From: JAIDVZ01 sp964486285
Lineage (GTDB): Bacteria > Verrucomicrobiota > Verrucomicrobiia > Opitutales > JAIRKQ01
DNA: 42,903 nt
Reading direction: 5' to 3'
Assembly (NCBI GenBank): GCA_964486285.1
Contig: CAZALH010000008.1
Span: 1 to 42,903 of the forward strand
Part shown: one piece after another, positions 16,382 through 24,475 of the stretch
How the letters are laid out: every line of letters begins with the position of its first letter
How positions within the stretch are numbered: position 1 is the stretch's first letter
The notes under the pieces: model-generated
The model's database searches: none
Seen by the model: only the letters and a program-made list of their open reading frames with translations
What the model was told of the DNA's origin: nothing
Translations under genes and position numbers: made by a program

Positions 16382-17916
16382 TTATGCTCTTTCTAAACAT
16401 AGAAAATTTCCTTTTTCTATTACCTTACGATTATTTAAATTTTGATTTAAATAAGTTAGTATTTCAGTTTTTCGTTTTGATAAATTTTTCCCTCGTAATA
16501 ATTGGTCAGGGTTTATGATTTGAGAGAATTGATTTATTTCAATTTTGTTATCTGAAGCTTCGTACAAAGCAGAACTTACTTTAAGAGTGAGCTTCGCTAT
16601 TTCTGCTCGTTGTTGTGCTCGTTCAACTTGTTGTGCATACCATAAGCGTTCAGTTTCTNNNNNNNNNNNNNNNNNNNNNNNNNNNNNNNNNNNNNNNNNN
16701 NNNNNNNNNNNNNNNNNNNNNNNNNNNNNNNNNNNNNNNNNNNNNNNNNNNNNNNNNNTGCTCGTTGTTGTGCTCGTTCAACTTGTTGTGCATACCATAA
16801 GCGTTCAGTTTCTTCCGAATTTATATCACATTTATTAATTGTGTTATTCATATATAATTCCTTTACAGTTTTACTTAAAAGTTTTTTTACATTTTCTTTC
16901 GTTGCTACACTGCTGACAATAAATGATTGTAATAATTCAAATTGTTCTACATATTCAAAAGCTTTTTTTATTGCAACGTTAGAATTAAAATCATTAGGTC
17001 TGCAACCAGATTTATTTTCTGGTTTTTCTTTACGGATAAAAGACTTTATTTTTTTGTATAAACTATCTATATCGCATGAAAAAAAATTGTTGTATCTTTG
17101 TTTTAATTCCTTTGTTGCTTCCTCGAACTTCTTTTGAAAAACTTGCTTTAAATTTGCCTTGGAAAGATTTTGACTAATGTATTGTATTATTATTTCATAA
17201 GACTTAACTATTCCCCCAAGGAAAATTCCAGTACAACATATAGGTAAAGTTTCGCTACTAGGTATTCCTTTTGAAAGAAAGTCTTTGTTTAGAACAAAGT
17301 TACTAGCTAGTTTCCCTGAATTTGTTTCCCAAAAGCAAAGAGCAGTACAATAAGTTTTTTCTATAAGGTTTTTATATACATCATTTTTTGTATGAAACTC
17401 ATAAGCATATTGTAATATACGAGCCCAAATAATTGGGTTACTATTATATTGTTGTACCTCTATTTGATGTTTGCATTTTGCTTTTAAAGAATGGGACGCA
17501 TTTGTTAATTCTAAAATAAAAGGCAAATCTCCTTTAGGTTCTTTAGGTAATTGTCTATTGTTTGTACTTTTGGTTTCCGTTTTGCTATTTTTTTTGCAAT
17601 TGTTTGATTTTTTATTTTTAGTGTGATCTCTTTTTATGTTAAATTTTGGATTGGATACTGTTTCCTCTGTGGGAATAATTTTTTTTATTTTATAATCTGA
17701 AAGAGGCAAGTTTTTCAACTTAGAATGTGATATATTATTATTTATTTGATCTGTACGGCTTACAATAGATGATATAGTTTTTAAAAACAAAGCTGTAGTG
17801 CGGCCTTTAGATTTGTGAAATGAAGATTTCATTAATCTATCTTGTGGTATAACAAGATACTCTATGCCGAAATCTTTTGCTATCTTTATAGTATCTTTAG
17901 GGGAGCATTTTGACAT
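16382..17916 (-). CDS. Hypothetical protein interrupted by an assembly gap
   Basis: Read across the 100-N gap, this is a single minus-strand gene. The 5' part (17916 to 16759) gives about 385 residues ending in ETERLWYAQQVERAQQRA. The 3' part (16658 to 16382) resumes in the same repeat and continues EIAKLTLKVSSALYEASD to a TAA at 16382-16384. The N count is not a real length, so the two halves appear in different frames only artificially. Merging the identical 55-base flanks gives a continuous frame of roughly 460 residues. Residues 80-125 are basic and low complexity (K, N, T, S). The region after residue 130 is helical and Cys-containing. There is no signal peptide and I recognise no family. 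It lies alone between two tRNA genes, flanked by noncoding DNA, suggesting an accessory gene. Confidence 0.6.
16604..16658 (-). repeat. 55-base repeat, copy flanking the gap (left)
   Basis: Identical to 16759-16813 over all 55 bases and ending exactly at the N-run. On the minus strand it encodes ETERLWYAQQVERAQQRA, itself containing an ERAQQRA-type internal repeat. Confidence 0.9.
16659..16758. other. Assembly gap of exactly 100 N
   Basis: A 100-base run of N, the conventional scaffold placeholder for unknown distance. It joins two contig ends that carry the same 55 bases, so the true length could be zero or several repeat units. Confidence 0.97.
16759..16813 (-). repeat. 55-base repeat, copy flanking the gap (right)
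   Basis: The second identical copy of the 55 bases, starting exactly where the N-run ends. Either it is a real tandem repeat inside the gene or the shared k-mer of two contig ends in a de Bruijn assembly. Confidence 0.9.
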
Positions 17917-18327
17917 AACCTTTGAAGTATAAAAAATAATACTTTAGTCAAGTTCTTGTTAATTATAAATATGTTTTATAAAAAATTGTTGGGAATTAGT
18001 ATAGTATTTCGAAGAAGTTCAATGGTGAAAGTGGATCGACAAGAAAATATTTAATAACTTAGAAAAATTCTGAAAAAGCAATTTACGTTTTATAAAATCG
18101 ATAAAAGATTAATTTTATATCACCAAAACTTTTGTCTTTTGTAGCAAATTTTATGAAAAATAAGTACCTTTTATTGTATTTTGTATGGCGATATTAATCG
18201 CTAACTAAGAGTGTTTGTGTGAAAAGAATGAAATCAATTAAAAATAAAGATACTGCTTGAATTTTGAATTATTACATTCAAAAAAAATTGATAAACAAAA
18301 GCTAAAATTTTTCTCAAAATTTCTTAC
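17917..18327. other. Noncoding AT-rich stretch before tRNA-Asp
   Basis: About 410 bases with no convincing gene. The minus-strand end next to 17916 contains TTGACT and TATACT boxes, but only 14 bases apart, too short for a standard promoter. Nothing else is visible. Confidence 0.55.
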
Positions 18328-18405
18328 TGGCGGGATAGACGGGACTCGAACCCGCGATCTCCAACGTGACAGGCTGGCATTCTAAACCAACTGAACTACT
18401 ACCCC
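18328..18405 (-). tRNA. tRNA-Asp(GTC)
   Basis: A complete cloverleaf on the minus strand. Acceptor GGGGTAG pairs with CTATCCC (one G-T pair), the discriminator is G73, and CCA is encoded. The anticodon loop CTGTCAC gives GTC (18368-18370), reading GAC/GAU. The T-arm has GGTTCGAGTCC and the D-arm has AGTTGG. G73 and the GUC anticodon are the expected identity elements for aspartate. Confidence 0.96.
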
Positions 18406-18417
18406 GCACATATTTGA

Positions 18418-18446
18418 ATTCATGAAATTCAATAAGGTAATGTCAA
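18418..18446 (-). promoter_or_regulatory. Possible promoter of tRNA-Asp
   Basis: A consensus TTGACA at 18441-18446 (minus) followed, 17 bases on, by a weak -10 (ATGAAT, 18418-18423), which would start transcription just before the tRNA. The -10 match is poor, so confidence is limited. Confidence 0.4.
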
Positions 18447-18530
18447 TAGTTTTTTGCTGGAAATAGCAATTTTTATTTTTTGGGGGACCTCTTGTTTGCG
18501 TGGCTAGTTTTAGGTTTCCCATTAATGTGA

Positions 18531-18536
18531 TATAAT
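18531..18536 (+). promoter_or_regulatory. Isolated TATAAT box upstream of mraZ
   Basis: A perfect -10 hexamer preceded by TGTGA, about 185 bases before mraZ. No good -35 lies at 16-18 bases. It could be a second mraZ promoter. The 18406-18718 gap otherwise holds the tRNA-Asp promoter candidate and the mraZ control region. Confidence 0.3.
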
Positions 18537-18662
18537 CGATGGTCTTTCTTAATTCATGATCTATTTTAGAGATAAATACTTACCTATTTATTCCATCGTT
18601 CTAAAAAGTAAATGTAAAAAAAATGCTGACTTTTGTTTACAAAAAAAAGTTTGGATTGTTTC

Positions 18663-18691
18663 TTGACAAATGGTGAATTATGGGGAATATT
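18663..18691 (+). promoter_or_regulatory. Probable mraZ promoter
   Basis: A consensus -35 TTGACA (18663-18668), a 17-base spacer, then AATATT (18686-18691) as the -10. It lies about 28 bases before the mraZ ATG and overlaps the MraZ-box array, as expected for autoregulation. Confidence 0.55.
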
Positions 18692-18705
18692 GTTGAGAAT
18701 TGTAG
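18671..18705 (+). promoter_or_regulatory. MraZ-box-like array, 10-base period
   Basis: TGGTG (18671), TGGGG (18681), TGTTG (18691) and TGTAG (18701) recur every 10 bases, each separated by five A/T-rich bases. Known MraZ operators consist of TGGGN repeats separated by five bases upstream of mraZ. The later boxes are degenerate. Confidence 0.6.
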
Positions 18706-18718
18706 AATTTTTGTGTGA

Positions 18719-19174
18719 ATGAGCGGAAATATTAACATTTATGTTGGTGAACATATGCGCAGTATAGACAGTAAATGTCGTATTGCTTTGCCAGCTAAAT
18801 GGAGATTTGGTGTCGATTCCGATAGTATTTACATTGCAATACCTAATCCAATAGGGTGTATTACAATTTATCCACCTAAAATGGTAGAAAAATTAAATGA
18901 GAAAATTTCCGAAGTAAGTCTAGGAGATGAAGTCGGTCAGAGAATATTAACGCGATTATTTTCAAAAGCTGATCAGTTGACATGTGATACTCAGGGTAGG
19001 GTACAGATTAATAAATTACTTATGTCACATGCTAGGTTACAGAAAGATGCAGTCCTTGTTGGAAATTTTGCAACATTTAGCATTTGGAATACAGATAAAT
19101 ATTCAGAGTATTTAAATTTAGGAGATAGTGATCAACTCGAAATAAATAAGATTTTAACGAAACTTGGCCTATGA
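18719..19174 (+). CDS. mraZ: Transcriptional regulator / cell division protein MraZ
   Basis: A 151-residue AbrB-like protein with the two characteristic repeats. The first is HMRSIDSKCRIALPAKWR (DSKCR instead of the usual DxKGR) and the second is TCDTQGRVQINKLL (DTQGR). MraZ forms dodecameric rings that bind TGGGN repeats in its own promoter and control the dcw division/cell-wall cluster. Boxes of that type lie directly upstream at 18671-18705. The stop overlaps the rsmH start by four bases (ATGA), the usual mraZ-rsmH coupling. The Cys in the first DxKxR motif is unusual but may be tolerated. Confidence 0.92.
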   Translation: MSGNINIYVGEHMRSIDSKCRIALPAKWRFGVDSDSIYIAIPNPIGCITIYPPKMVEKLNEKISEVSLGDEVGQRILTRLFSKADQLTCDTQGRVQINKLLMSHARLQKDAVLVGNFATFSIWNTDKYSEYLNLGDSDQLEINKILTKLGL

Positions 19175-20106
19175 CAGACTTGAACTCAACATTTGTTCAT
19201 ATACCTGTACTATATAAAGAAGTACTTGCTGCCATCTGTGTACAAGAAACTCATGGAAAATTTTTAGACTGCACTTTTGGTGGTGGTGGACATACTTCAT
19301 TTTTATTAAATCATAATAAAAATAATATTGTATATGCTATTGATCGAGATCTTGATGCACTGAATCGCGCAGAGAAATTAAAACAAGAGTTTTTGCAGAG
19401 ATTCTTTTTTTATACTATGAATTTTGCCGATATAAGTACTTTATGTTTACCGCCACTGGATGGAATTTTGTTAGATCTTGGAGTTTCAAGTTATCAATTA
19501 GATGATGCAGTTCGTGGCTTTTCGTTTAAGTATCATACACGATTAGATATGAGAATGAATACATCAGATGCTATGACTGCTTCTGACTTTTTAAATGTTG
19601 CAGCAGAAGATCAGTTGATACAAGCAATCAGAGATTTTGGAGAGGAAAAACACTGGAGGAAAGTAGTAAAGACGATATTAAATAATCGTGGAACAGATAA
19701 TTTATTATATGCGGATTTATTCGCTGAGTTAATTAAACAATCTTTACCTAAAGAAAAAAATCAAAAAATTCATCCAGCTACAAAAATATTTCAAGGAATA
19801 AGAATAGCTATTAATGGAGAATTAGAAGCTTTAATCAAAGCTTTACCGGAATTGTTTAACAAATTAAAAATCGGTGGACGATTAGTAGTAATTTCATTTC
19901 ACTCTCTAGAAGATAGGATTATTAAACAATTTTTTAAAAAAATGGCTGGTGTAGCTATTAACAGGAATGATTTTGAACCTTCGCAAAATAAAAGAAAATT
20001 AGCTAGAATTATTAATTCTAAACCAATTGTTCCAACGGATGAGGAAATAAAATTAAACCCGAGAAGTCGCTCAGCAAAGCTAAGAATACTGGAGAAAATG
20101 ATATAG
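19171..20106 (+). CDS. rsmH: 16S rRNA (cytosine1402-N4)-methyltransferase
   Basis: RsmH (MraW) uses S-adenosylmethionine to methylate N4 of C1402 in the ribosomal P-site region of 16S rRNA. It has 311 residues, the normal length. SAM-binding motifs are FLDCTFGGGGHTSFLL near residue 32 and GILLDLGVSSYQLDD near residue 106. The RGFSFKYHTRLDMRMN segment and the C-terminal VISFHSLEDRIIKQFFK are family hallmarks. It sits in the standard mraZ-rsmH-ftsL order and is coupled by short overlaps on both sides. Confidence 0.96.
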   Translation: MTDLNSTFVHIPVLYKEVLAAICVQETHGKFLDCTFGGGGHTSFLLNHNKNNIVYAIDRDLDALNRAEKLKQEFLQRFFFYTMNFADISTLCLPPLDGILLDLGVSSYQLDDAVRGFSFKYHTRLDMRMNTSDAMTASDFLNVAAEDQLIQAIRDFGEEKHWRKVVKTILNNRGTDNLLYADLFAELIKQSLPKEKNQKIHPATKIFQGIRIAINGELEALIKALPELFNKLKIGGRLVVISFHSLEDRIIKQFFKKMAGVAINRNDFEPSQNKRKLARIINSKPIVPTDEEIKLNPRSRSAKLRILEKMI

Positions 20107-20462
20107 TGAATAAGAAAAAAAATAGTAAAATAGTTGTTTATTTGTGTTTGGTATTAGTTATTTTAAGTTTTGTAGCTTTTAGTTTATCTATTTCTTTAAT
20201 TCGTTCTAAACAACATATAATGCAATATGGATATACAATAGGGTGCTTAGAAAAATCATGTGCATCTTATCAATCAAAAATCTATGAATTAGATAAAAAA
20301 ATATTAGAATTAACGGATGATGCTTGTTTAATTGATAAGACTCAATCTTGGGTTAAAGATGTAAATGTTCATCATGTAAGGAAATGTGATGTCCAATATT
20401 TTGCTTTTGATAAGAGAATTAAAAATAATCAAATTGTTGTTAATAATTCGAGAAAACAATAA
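20106..20462 (+). CDS. ftsL: FtsL-like cell division protein
   Basis: A 118-residue bitopic membrane protein. It has a basic cytosolic start (KKKNSK), one membrane helix at about residues 9-30 (VVYLCLVLVILSFVAFSLSI), then a short coiled-coil-like periplasmic part (YELDKKILELTDD). Sequence conservation of FtsL is always weak, so the call rests on topology and on its position after rsmH. FtsL links FtsB and FtsQ to FtsW/FtsI in the divisome. It starts at GTG, overlapping the rsmH stop by one base. The gene normally following (ftsI) is replaced here by asd. Confidence 0.65.
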   Translation: MNKKKNSKIVVYLCLVLVILSFVAFSLSISLIRSKQHIMQYGYTIGCLEKSCASYQSKIYELDKKILELTDDACLIDKTQSWVKDVNVHHVRKCDVQYFAFDKRIKNNQIVVNNSRKQ

Positions 20463-20464
20463 AT

Positions 20465-21460
20465 ATGTCTGGAATTAGTATTGGTATTGTTGGAGCTACA
20501 GGGTTAGTTGGAGAAGAATTAATATCAATTATTAATAATTCTTTCATTGAAATCAAAGAGTGTAGGTTATTTGCTTCAGAACATTCAGAAGGAATTAAAA
20601 AGAATATACGTGGTACGCAGTCGACTGTTAGTAAATTGGATAAGAATTCTGCAGATGGATTAGATTATGTATTTTTTTGCGCTGATAATAATATAAGTAA
20701 AGATTTTATCCCTCTTTTTAGTCAACAAGGAGTTATTTGTATTGATAACAGTTCAGTGTATCGATTATCTCCTGAAGTTCCATTAGTTGTTCCAGAAATT
20801 AATTCACAAGATTTAAAGAAAAATTGCGGTATAATTGCTAATCCCAATTGTTCTACAATTATTGCTTTGATGGCTCTTTATCCACTGCATAAGTTGTTTC
20901 AGCTTAATGGATTTTGTGTTTCTACATACCAAGCTGTTTCTGGTGTTGGTAAAAATGGGATTTTAGCGTTAAAAGAGGATTTAGAGGAAGGAAATCACGA
21001 GTTATCTAACAAAATTTTTGGGAAACAAATCGCCTATAACGCAGTTCCTAGAATAGGGGAAATTGATGGAACTGGATATTCTGTTGAAGAAAATAAAATG
21101 TGCTACGAATCTCGTAAGATATTGAACATTAAAAACTTGAAGGTTTCTGCTATGTGCGTAAGGGTTCCTGTACTGCGAGCACATTCTATGTCGATTTTTG
21201 CCTCTTTTGAAAAGACATTTGATCTGAAATTAGCCAAAGAAGTTTTAAGTAATGTTGATTATTTAGATTTTTATGATGGGGTAGATTTTCCTTGTGCTGT
21301 AGAGTATAATCAATGCGATAAATGTGGGGTTGGACGGTTAAGGAATGATACATTTTTATCTAATGGTGCTAGTTTGTGGGTATGTGGTGATCAAATAAGA
21401 AAGGGCGCTGCTACGAACGCCTTTCAAATTATGATTGCACTGGAGTCTTTCAAAAACTAG
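20465..21460 (+). CDS. asd: Aspartate-semialdehyde dehydrogenase
   Basis: NADP-dependent ASADH converts aspartyl phosphate to aspartate semialdehyde, the branch point for lysine/diaminopimelate, threonine and methionine. It has 331 residues. The Rossmann start is GIVGATGLVGEELISII, the catalytic Cys129 lies in NPNCSTI, and VPVLRAHSMSIFASFE contains the substrate/His region. It begins two bases after the ftsL stop, so the precursor of the peptidoglycan cross-linking amino acid is likely cotranscribed with division genes. It ends five bases from the convergent lipase stop. Confidence 0.95.
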   Translation: MSGISIGIVGATGLVGEELISIINNSFIEIKECRLFASEHSEGIKKNIRGTQSTVSKLDKNSADGLDYVFFCADNNISKDFIPLFSQQGVICIDNSSVYRLSPEVPLVVPEINSQDLKKNCGIIANPNCSTIIALMALYPLHKLFQLNGFCVSTYQAVSGVGKNGILALKEDLEEGNHELSNKIFGKQIAYNAVPRIGEIDGTGYSVEENKMCYESRKILNIKNLKVSAMCVRVPVLRAHSMSIFASFEKTFDLKLAKEVLSNVDYLDFYDGVDFPCAVEYNQCDKCGVGRLRNDTFLSNGASLWVCGDQIRKGAATNAFQIMIALESFKN

Positions 21461-21465
21461 AGTTT

Positions 21466-23325
21466 CTACTGAACATTCATCAATTGTGTTAATATTTTAG
21501 GTAGTTTTTCTTCATACCAAAATACACATTTTTCTTTTTTGTTATCTTTTGTACGCATTAATTCTGTACCATTTCTCAATGCTAAGTTTAAATTTTTGCT
21601 AGGTATATTGCTGTCAAAAAATTTAGATTTATAATAATTGGATGCCGAGCCATAATGTAAGTAAGCAATAACTGATGTGTCTCCGGCAGGTGAGATACTG
21701 TCATCGCAAATAATTCCGTCTTTTGGAACGATTCTATCTAAATCTTTATTGGTAAATTTTTCAAAACCATGAAGACTGTTTAAAGTTTTACTTGCCGCAT
21801 TTAATGTAGTAAAATTTTCTACAGAGTTTACTAATCCACTTCTTTCTTTATTCCCGAAATAATATTCAAATGTGTCTCCAACCTGAAAGACGTATTCTTT
21901 TTTCTTTTCTTCTAGTTTAATATTTTCGAAAAATGCGAAATATCTTAAGATTTTCTCAACATACAGTAAGTCATATTTTTCTTTAAGTAATCCGAATAAA
22001 AATTGATTTGAAACATCAGGTAATTCTTTTGCATCTTCAAACATCCTAACTGGATGAGCTTGCCTAAATGCACTTTTTAAGAATGATTTAAACAAGGTTT
22101 CTTTAGATAAAGTCTTAAGTATGTTTTGAGAGCATACAACCTTACATAGTTCCGTCCAATTAATCTCGAAATTTGGGTCCGCACCAGATATCCAAGTGTT
22201 TTTTTGTTCATCGATAATAAAATTAGAAGGGTCAAATAAATCTTTTATTGCCCAAAATAACATATATCTGTTACAGTATGCAGTTTCTGATCGAATAGCG
22301 CGGCAAATTGTGTCGTAAAATGTGTCAATTGCTAAATGTCCAACCGAAAAATATCCCGGCAAACATAACATTGGGACGATATCTCCATACGCTTGGTGGC
22401 GTATGATATTATCTTCTCCGACGTATTTAATGTATTCATTAGCTGTATCTTTGCCAGACAAAACTTTTGGAGTGGACATAAAGTATCCAAAAAATCTTGG
22501 AGTAATGACGTTATTGAAAACATTTTCACCGCTATAAATGTAACCATATGATGATATTATTTTAGGTAAGGCGATTTGTGCTAATCCACCGCCTTGAGAA
22601 TGGCCAGTAATAATGAATCTTACTTTATGAAAATTTTTTTGTCCTATTTCAGTTAAAGCAACATTTATCGAATTTTTCATCGAAATTTCGCATGCTAAAA
22701 TTTTATTTAAATACCCTGAATGTGTATACCCAGCAAAAGGGTAAAAATCTTTTTGCAAAGATGCTGCTCCGGCGCTATAATTCGTTAACCAGCTCGCACC
22801 AAACATTCCATTTGCAGGTTGAAAGTCTTCACCTTGAGAACCTCGTAAAATAATAGCAACCCATATTATGGAATTAGTCGGATCGGCATCGATGCTATAA
22901 GCAACGAATCCTGGGTAGTCAATTTCTCGAGGCAAATCTCCGCCTGTAAATAATTGAATCGTCCACTTAAAGATCCTCCAACCAATATTAGTAGATACAA
23001 AGTTTCCTTGTTCGCCCTGGAAATTTTTTAGACAGTGCCAATGGTGCCCGTTGCTGAATATTGTAACATCTTCATCCCGTTCAAGCATTTGATTATTGAT
23101 ATATTTTTTATCGTTATCTCGTTTTGTTGATTTATAACTCCTGTATATTAGATAATGTATATCAGGTACGATCTCTGAAAATGTTTGATTTATAACAGTG
23201 ACATTTTCATCGGTTCTTTGTATTAGTGCAAAATTTCCTTGTTGATTTTTGGGAAAAGCATATGCTTTTGATATGCATATGTTGAAAAGTAATACTAAGC
23301 TAAGTAAAAGTTTTTTCGTTTTCAT
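21466..23325 (-). CDS. Secreted class 3 lipase-like alpha/beta hydrolase
   Basis: A 619-residue exported hydrolase. The signal peptide covers about residues 1-23 (KK, hydrophobic core, AYA cleavage site). The nucleophile elbow FIITGHSQGGG places the catalytic Ser at 243. The later HQAYGDIVPML and FSVGHLAI fit the Asp and His positions of the class 3 (fungal-type) lipase triad. The C-terminal 280 residues do not match anything I recognise and may be a binding domain. The probable role is hydrolysis of lipids or esters outside the inner membrane, perhaps of host membranes. The gene stands alone, convergent with asd, and no chaperone or secretion partner is adjacent. Confidence 0.8.
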   Translation of the reverse strand: MKTKKLLLSLVLLFNICISKAYAFPKNQQGNFALIQRTDENVTVINQTFSEIVPDIHYLIYRSYKSTKRDNDKKYINNQMLERDEDVTIFSNGHHWHCLKNFQGEQGNFVSTNIGWRIFKWTIQLFTGGDLPREIDYPGFVAYSIDADPTNSIIWVAIILRGSQGEDFQPANGMFGASWLTNYSAGAASLQKDFYPFAGYTHSGYLNKILACEISMKNSINVALTEIGQKNFHKVRFIITGHSQGGGLAQIALPKIISSYGYIYSGENVFNNVITPRFFGYFMSTPKVLSGKDTANEYIKYVGEDNIIRHQAYGDIVPMLCLPGYFSVGHLAIDTFYDTICRAIRSETAYCNRYMLFWAIKDLFDPSNFIIDEQKNTWISGADPNFEINWTELCKVVCSQNILKTLSKETLFKSFLKSAFRQAHPVRMFEDAKELPDVSNQFLFGLLKEKYDLLYVEKILRYFAFFENIKLEEKKKEYVFQVGDTFEYYFGNKERSGLVNSVENFTTLNAASKTLNSLHGFEKFTNKDLDRIVPKDGIICDDSISPAGDTSVIAYLHYGSASNYYKSKFFDSNIPSKNLNLALRNGTELMRTKDNKKEKCVFWYEEKLPKILTQLMNVQ

Positions 23326-23428
23326 TGAAGGTATAAAATTTTTTGTGAAGGCAAGTATAGTATTTGATTTTTAAATTTGCAAGTTTAAAAAATGTTTTTT
23401 CTTATAAATGTGATACTTTGTATTTGTT

Positions 23429-23875
23429 ATGTATAGTTTGGTAGTTGTAGTTCCTTTATTTGTATTACTCCTGATTGTTTTTAAATTCTTTCGAAGATCA
23501 AAGACATTTAAAAAGAATGAAAATATAATTAGCCCGTTTAAAAAAATTTTACTGGATTTAAAGATTGCCAAAAAAGATATTGGTATTGAATCTTATGAAA
23601 GTTTTGCAGTTATTATATCAAATGTATTAAAAAAATTTTTGATAAAAAATTTCCGATACATCAAGTTGGAAATGACAAACAATGAAATTATAAATGCACT
23701 GAACAAAGATGCTTCTAATGACTGGAAAACTTTGAGTATGATCACTGAAATATTGTCAATAACCGAAAAAGTAGAATTTTCAAAAAAAACTTTGAGTGTT
23801 GTTCAGCAACGTGGGCTATACAAAAAGACCTGTCAAGTGATTTTAAAAATTAATAGAATTAAAAGGAAAAAGTAA
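23429..23875 (+). CDS. DUF4381-like membrane protein of a reduced Bat cluster
   Basis: A 148-residue protein with one N-terminal membrane helix (about residues 2-20) and a basic cytosolic helical domain. The spacing of SFAVIISNVLKKFLIKNF, EMTNNEIINAL and ILSITEKVEFSKK resembles the DUF4381 family, which accompanies BatA/BatB in aerotolerance-type operons. It is the first of four genes separated by -4 to +1 bases (23429-24912). The MoxR ATPase and DUF58 protein that usually precede it are not in the window. The assignment rests on pattern and neighbourhood and has not been confirmed by a search. Confidence 0.6.
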   Translation: MYSLVVVVPLFVLLLIVFKFFRRSKTFKKNENIISPFKKILLDLKIAKKDIGIESYESFAVIISNVLKKFLIKNFRYIKLEMTNNEIINALNKDASNDWKTLSMITEILSITEKVEFSKKTLSVVQQRGLYKKTCQVILKINRIKRKK

Positions 23876-23876
23876 T

Positions 23877-24185
23877 ATGCAAATTGAAAATTTAAATGCT
23901 TTCCTTTTATTGCTTGTTGTACCATTAATTTGGATAATTAAGAAAAGAAGCAAACCAGCGACTATCATTATTCCTAATGTACAGTTTATGCAGCAAGCGA
24001 ATCCTAAAAGTAGATACAAGTACTTTGATCGATTTTTTTTATTTCGTATTTTAGAGTTGTTATTGCTCATAATTGTTATTAGTGCACCAAATAGTGGTTT
24101 GTCTATTACGCTAAATATCGTTGTAACTTTTTTTATTTTTACTGAAATTTTTCTTAAAAATACGTTCTGGAGGACATTACCATGA
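23877..24185 (+). CDS. BatA-like membrane protein lacking the VWA domain
   Basis: Only 102 residues, versus about 320 in normal BatA. Residues 6-21 form membrane helix 1. Residues 34-53 form the short loop PNVQFMQQANPKSRYKYFDR. Residues 54-71 form helix 2 ending ISAPNSG, where BatA has its ARP motif. Helix 3 follows directly (LSITLNIVVTFFIFTEIFL) and closes with KNTFWRTLP, like the end of BatA proteins. The whole von Willebrand A domain with its MIDAS metal site, normally between helices 2 and 3, is absent, and the junction stays in frame. An AAGG ribosome binding site lies about ten bases upstream. Confidence 0.6.
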   Translation: MQIENLNAFLLLLVVPLIWIIKKRSKPATIIIPNVQFMQQANPKSRYKYFDRFFLFRILELLLLIIVISAPNSGLSITLNIVVTFFIFTEIFLKNTFWRTLP

Positions 24186-24475
24186 AATTATTGTACACAG
24201 TGGTGATAGCTTCGGTATTGGTTTTATTTTTTCAAGTTGTGGGAGAAATTCGAAAAAGAGTTTTAATCAAAAAAATATTTTCTGATAAACATATCAGAGA
24301 CTTATGTGTAAATTGTAATCAATATTTACGGTTTATCAAAGATATATTATTAATTGTTGCTTTTTTCATTGAACTTTATGGGATATATTTTCATGTTTTA
24401 AGTACAAACTTACTATTAAGTGTTTTTTCATTATTGGCGTTAGAAACAATAATATCAACTAGGCGTACAAAATAA
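24182..24475 (+). CDS. BatB-like membrane protein lacking the VWA domain
   Basis: A 97-residue protein with a strong GGAGGA ribosome binding site (24169-24174) seven bases before its ATG. It has an N-terminal helix (about 3-19), a basic loop with KRVLIKKIFSDKHI, then a helix (about 53-72) and a final helix ending LALETIISTRRTK, as in BatB tails. As in the preceding gene, the VWA domain between the last two helices is missing. The start overlaps the previous stop by four bases (ATGA). A good ribosome binding site and tight coupling argue that this is an expressed small protein rather than a random fragment. Confidence 0.55.
   Translation: MKLLYTVVIASVLVLFFQVVGEIRKRVLIKKIFSDKHIRDLCVNCNQYLRFIKDILLIVAFFIELYGIYFHVLSTNLLLSVFSLLALETIISTRRTK

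Noticed and set aside
16604..16813. CRISPR array
   Set aside because: Only two copies with an N placeholder between them, and both lie in a coding frame; there are no spacers or cas genes.
16545..16838. Plus-strand reading frames through the N gap
   Set aside because: They are the antisense of the repeat gene and their length across the N-run is artificial.
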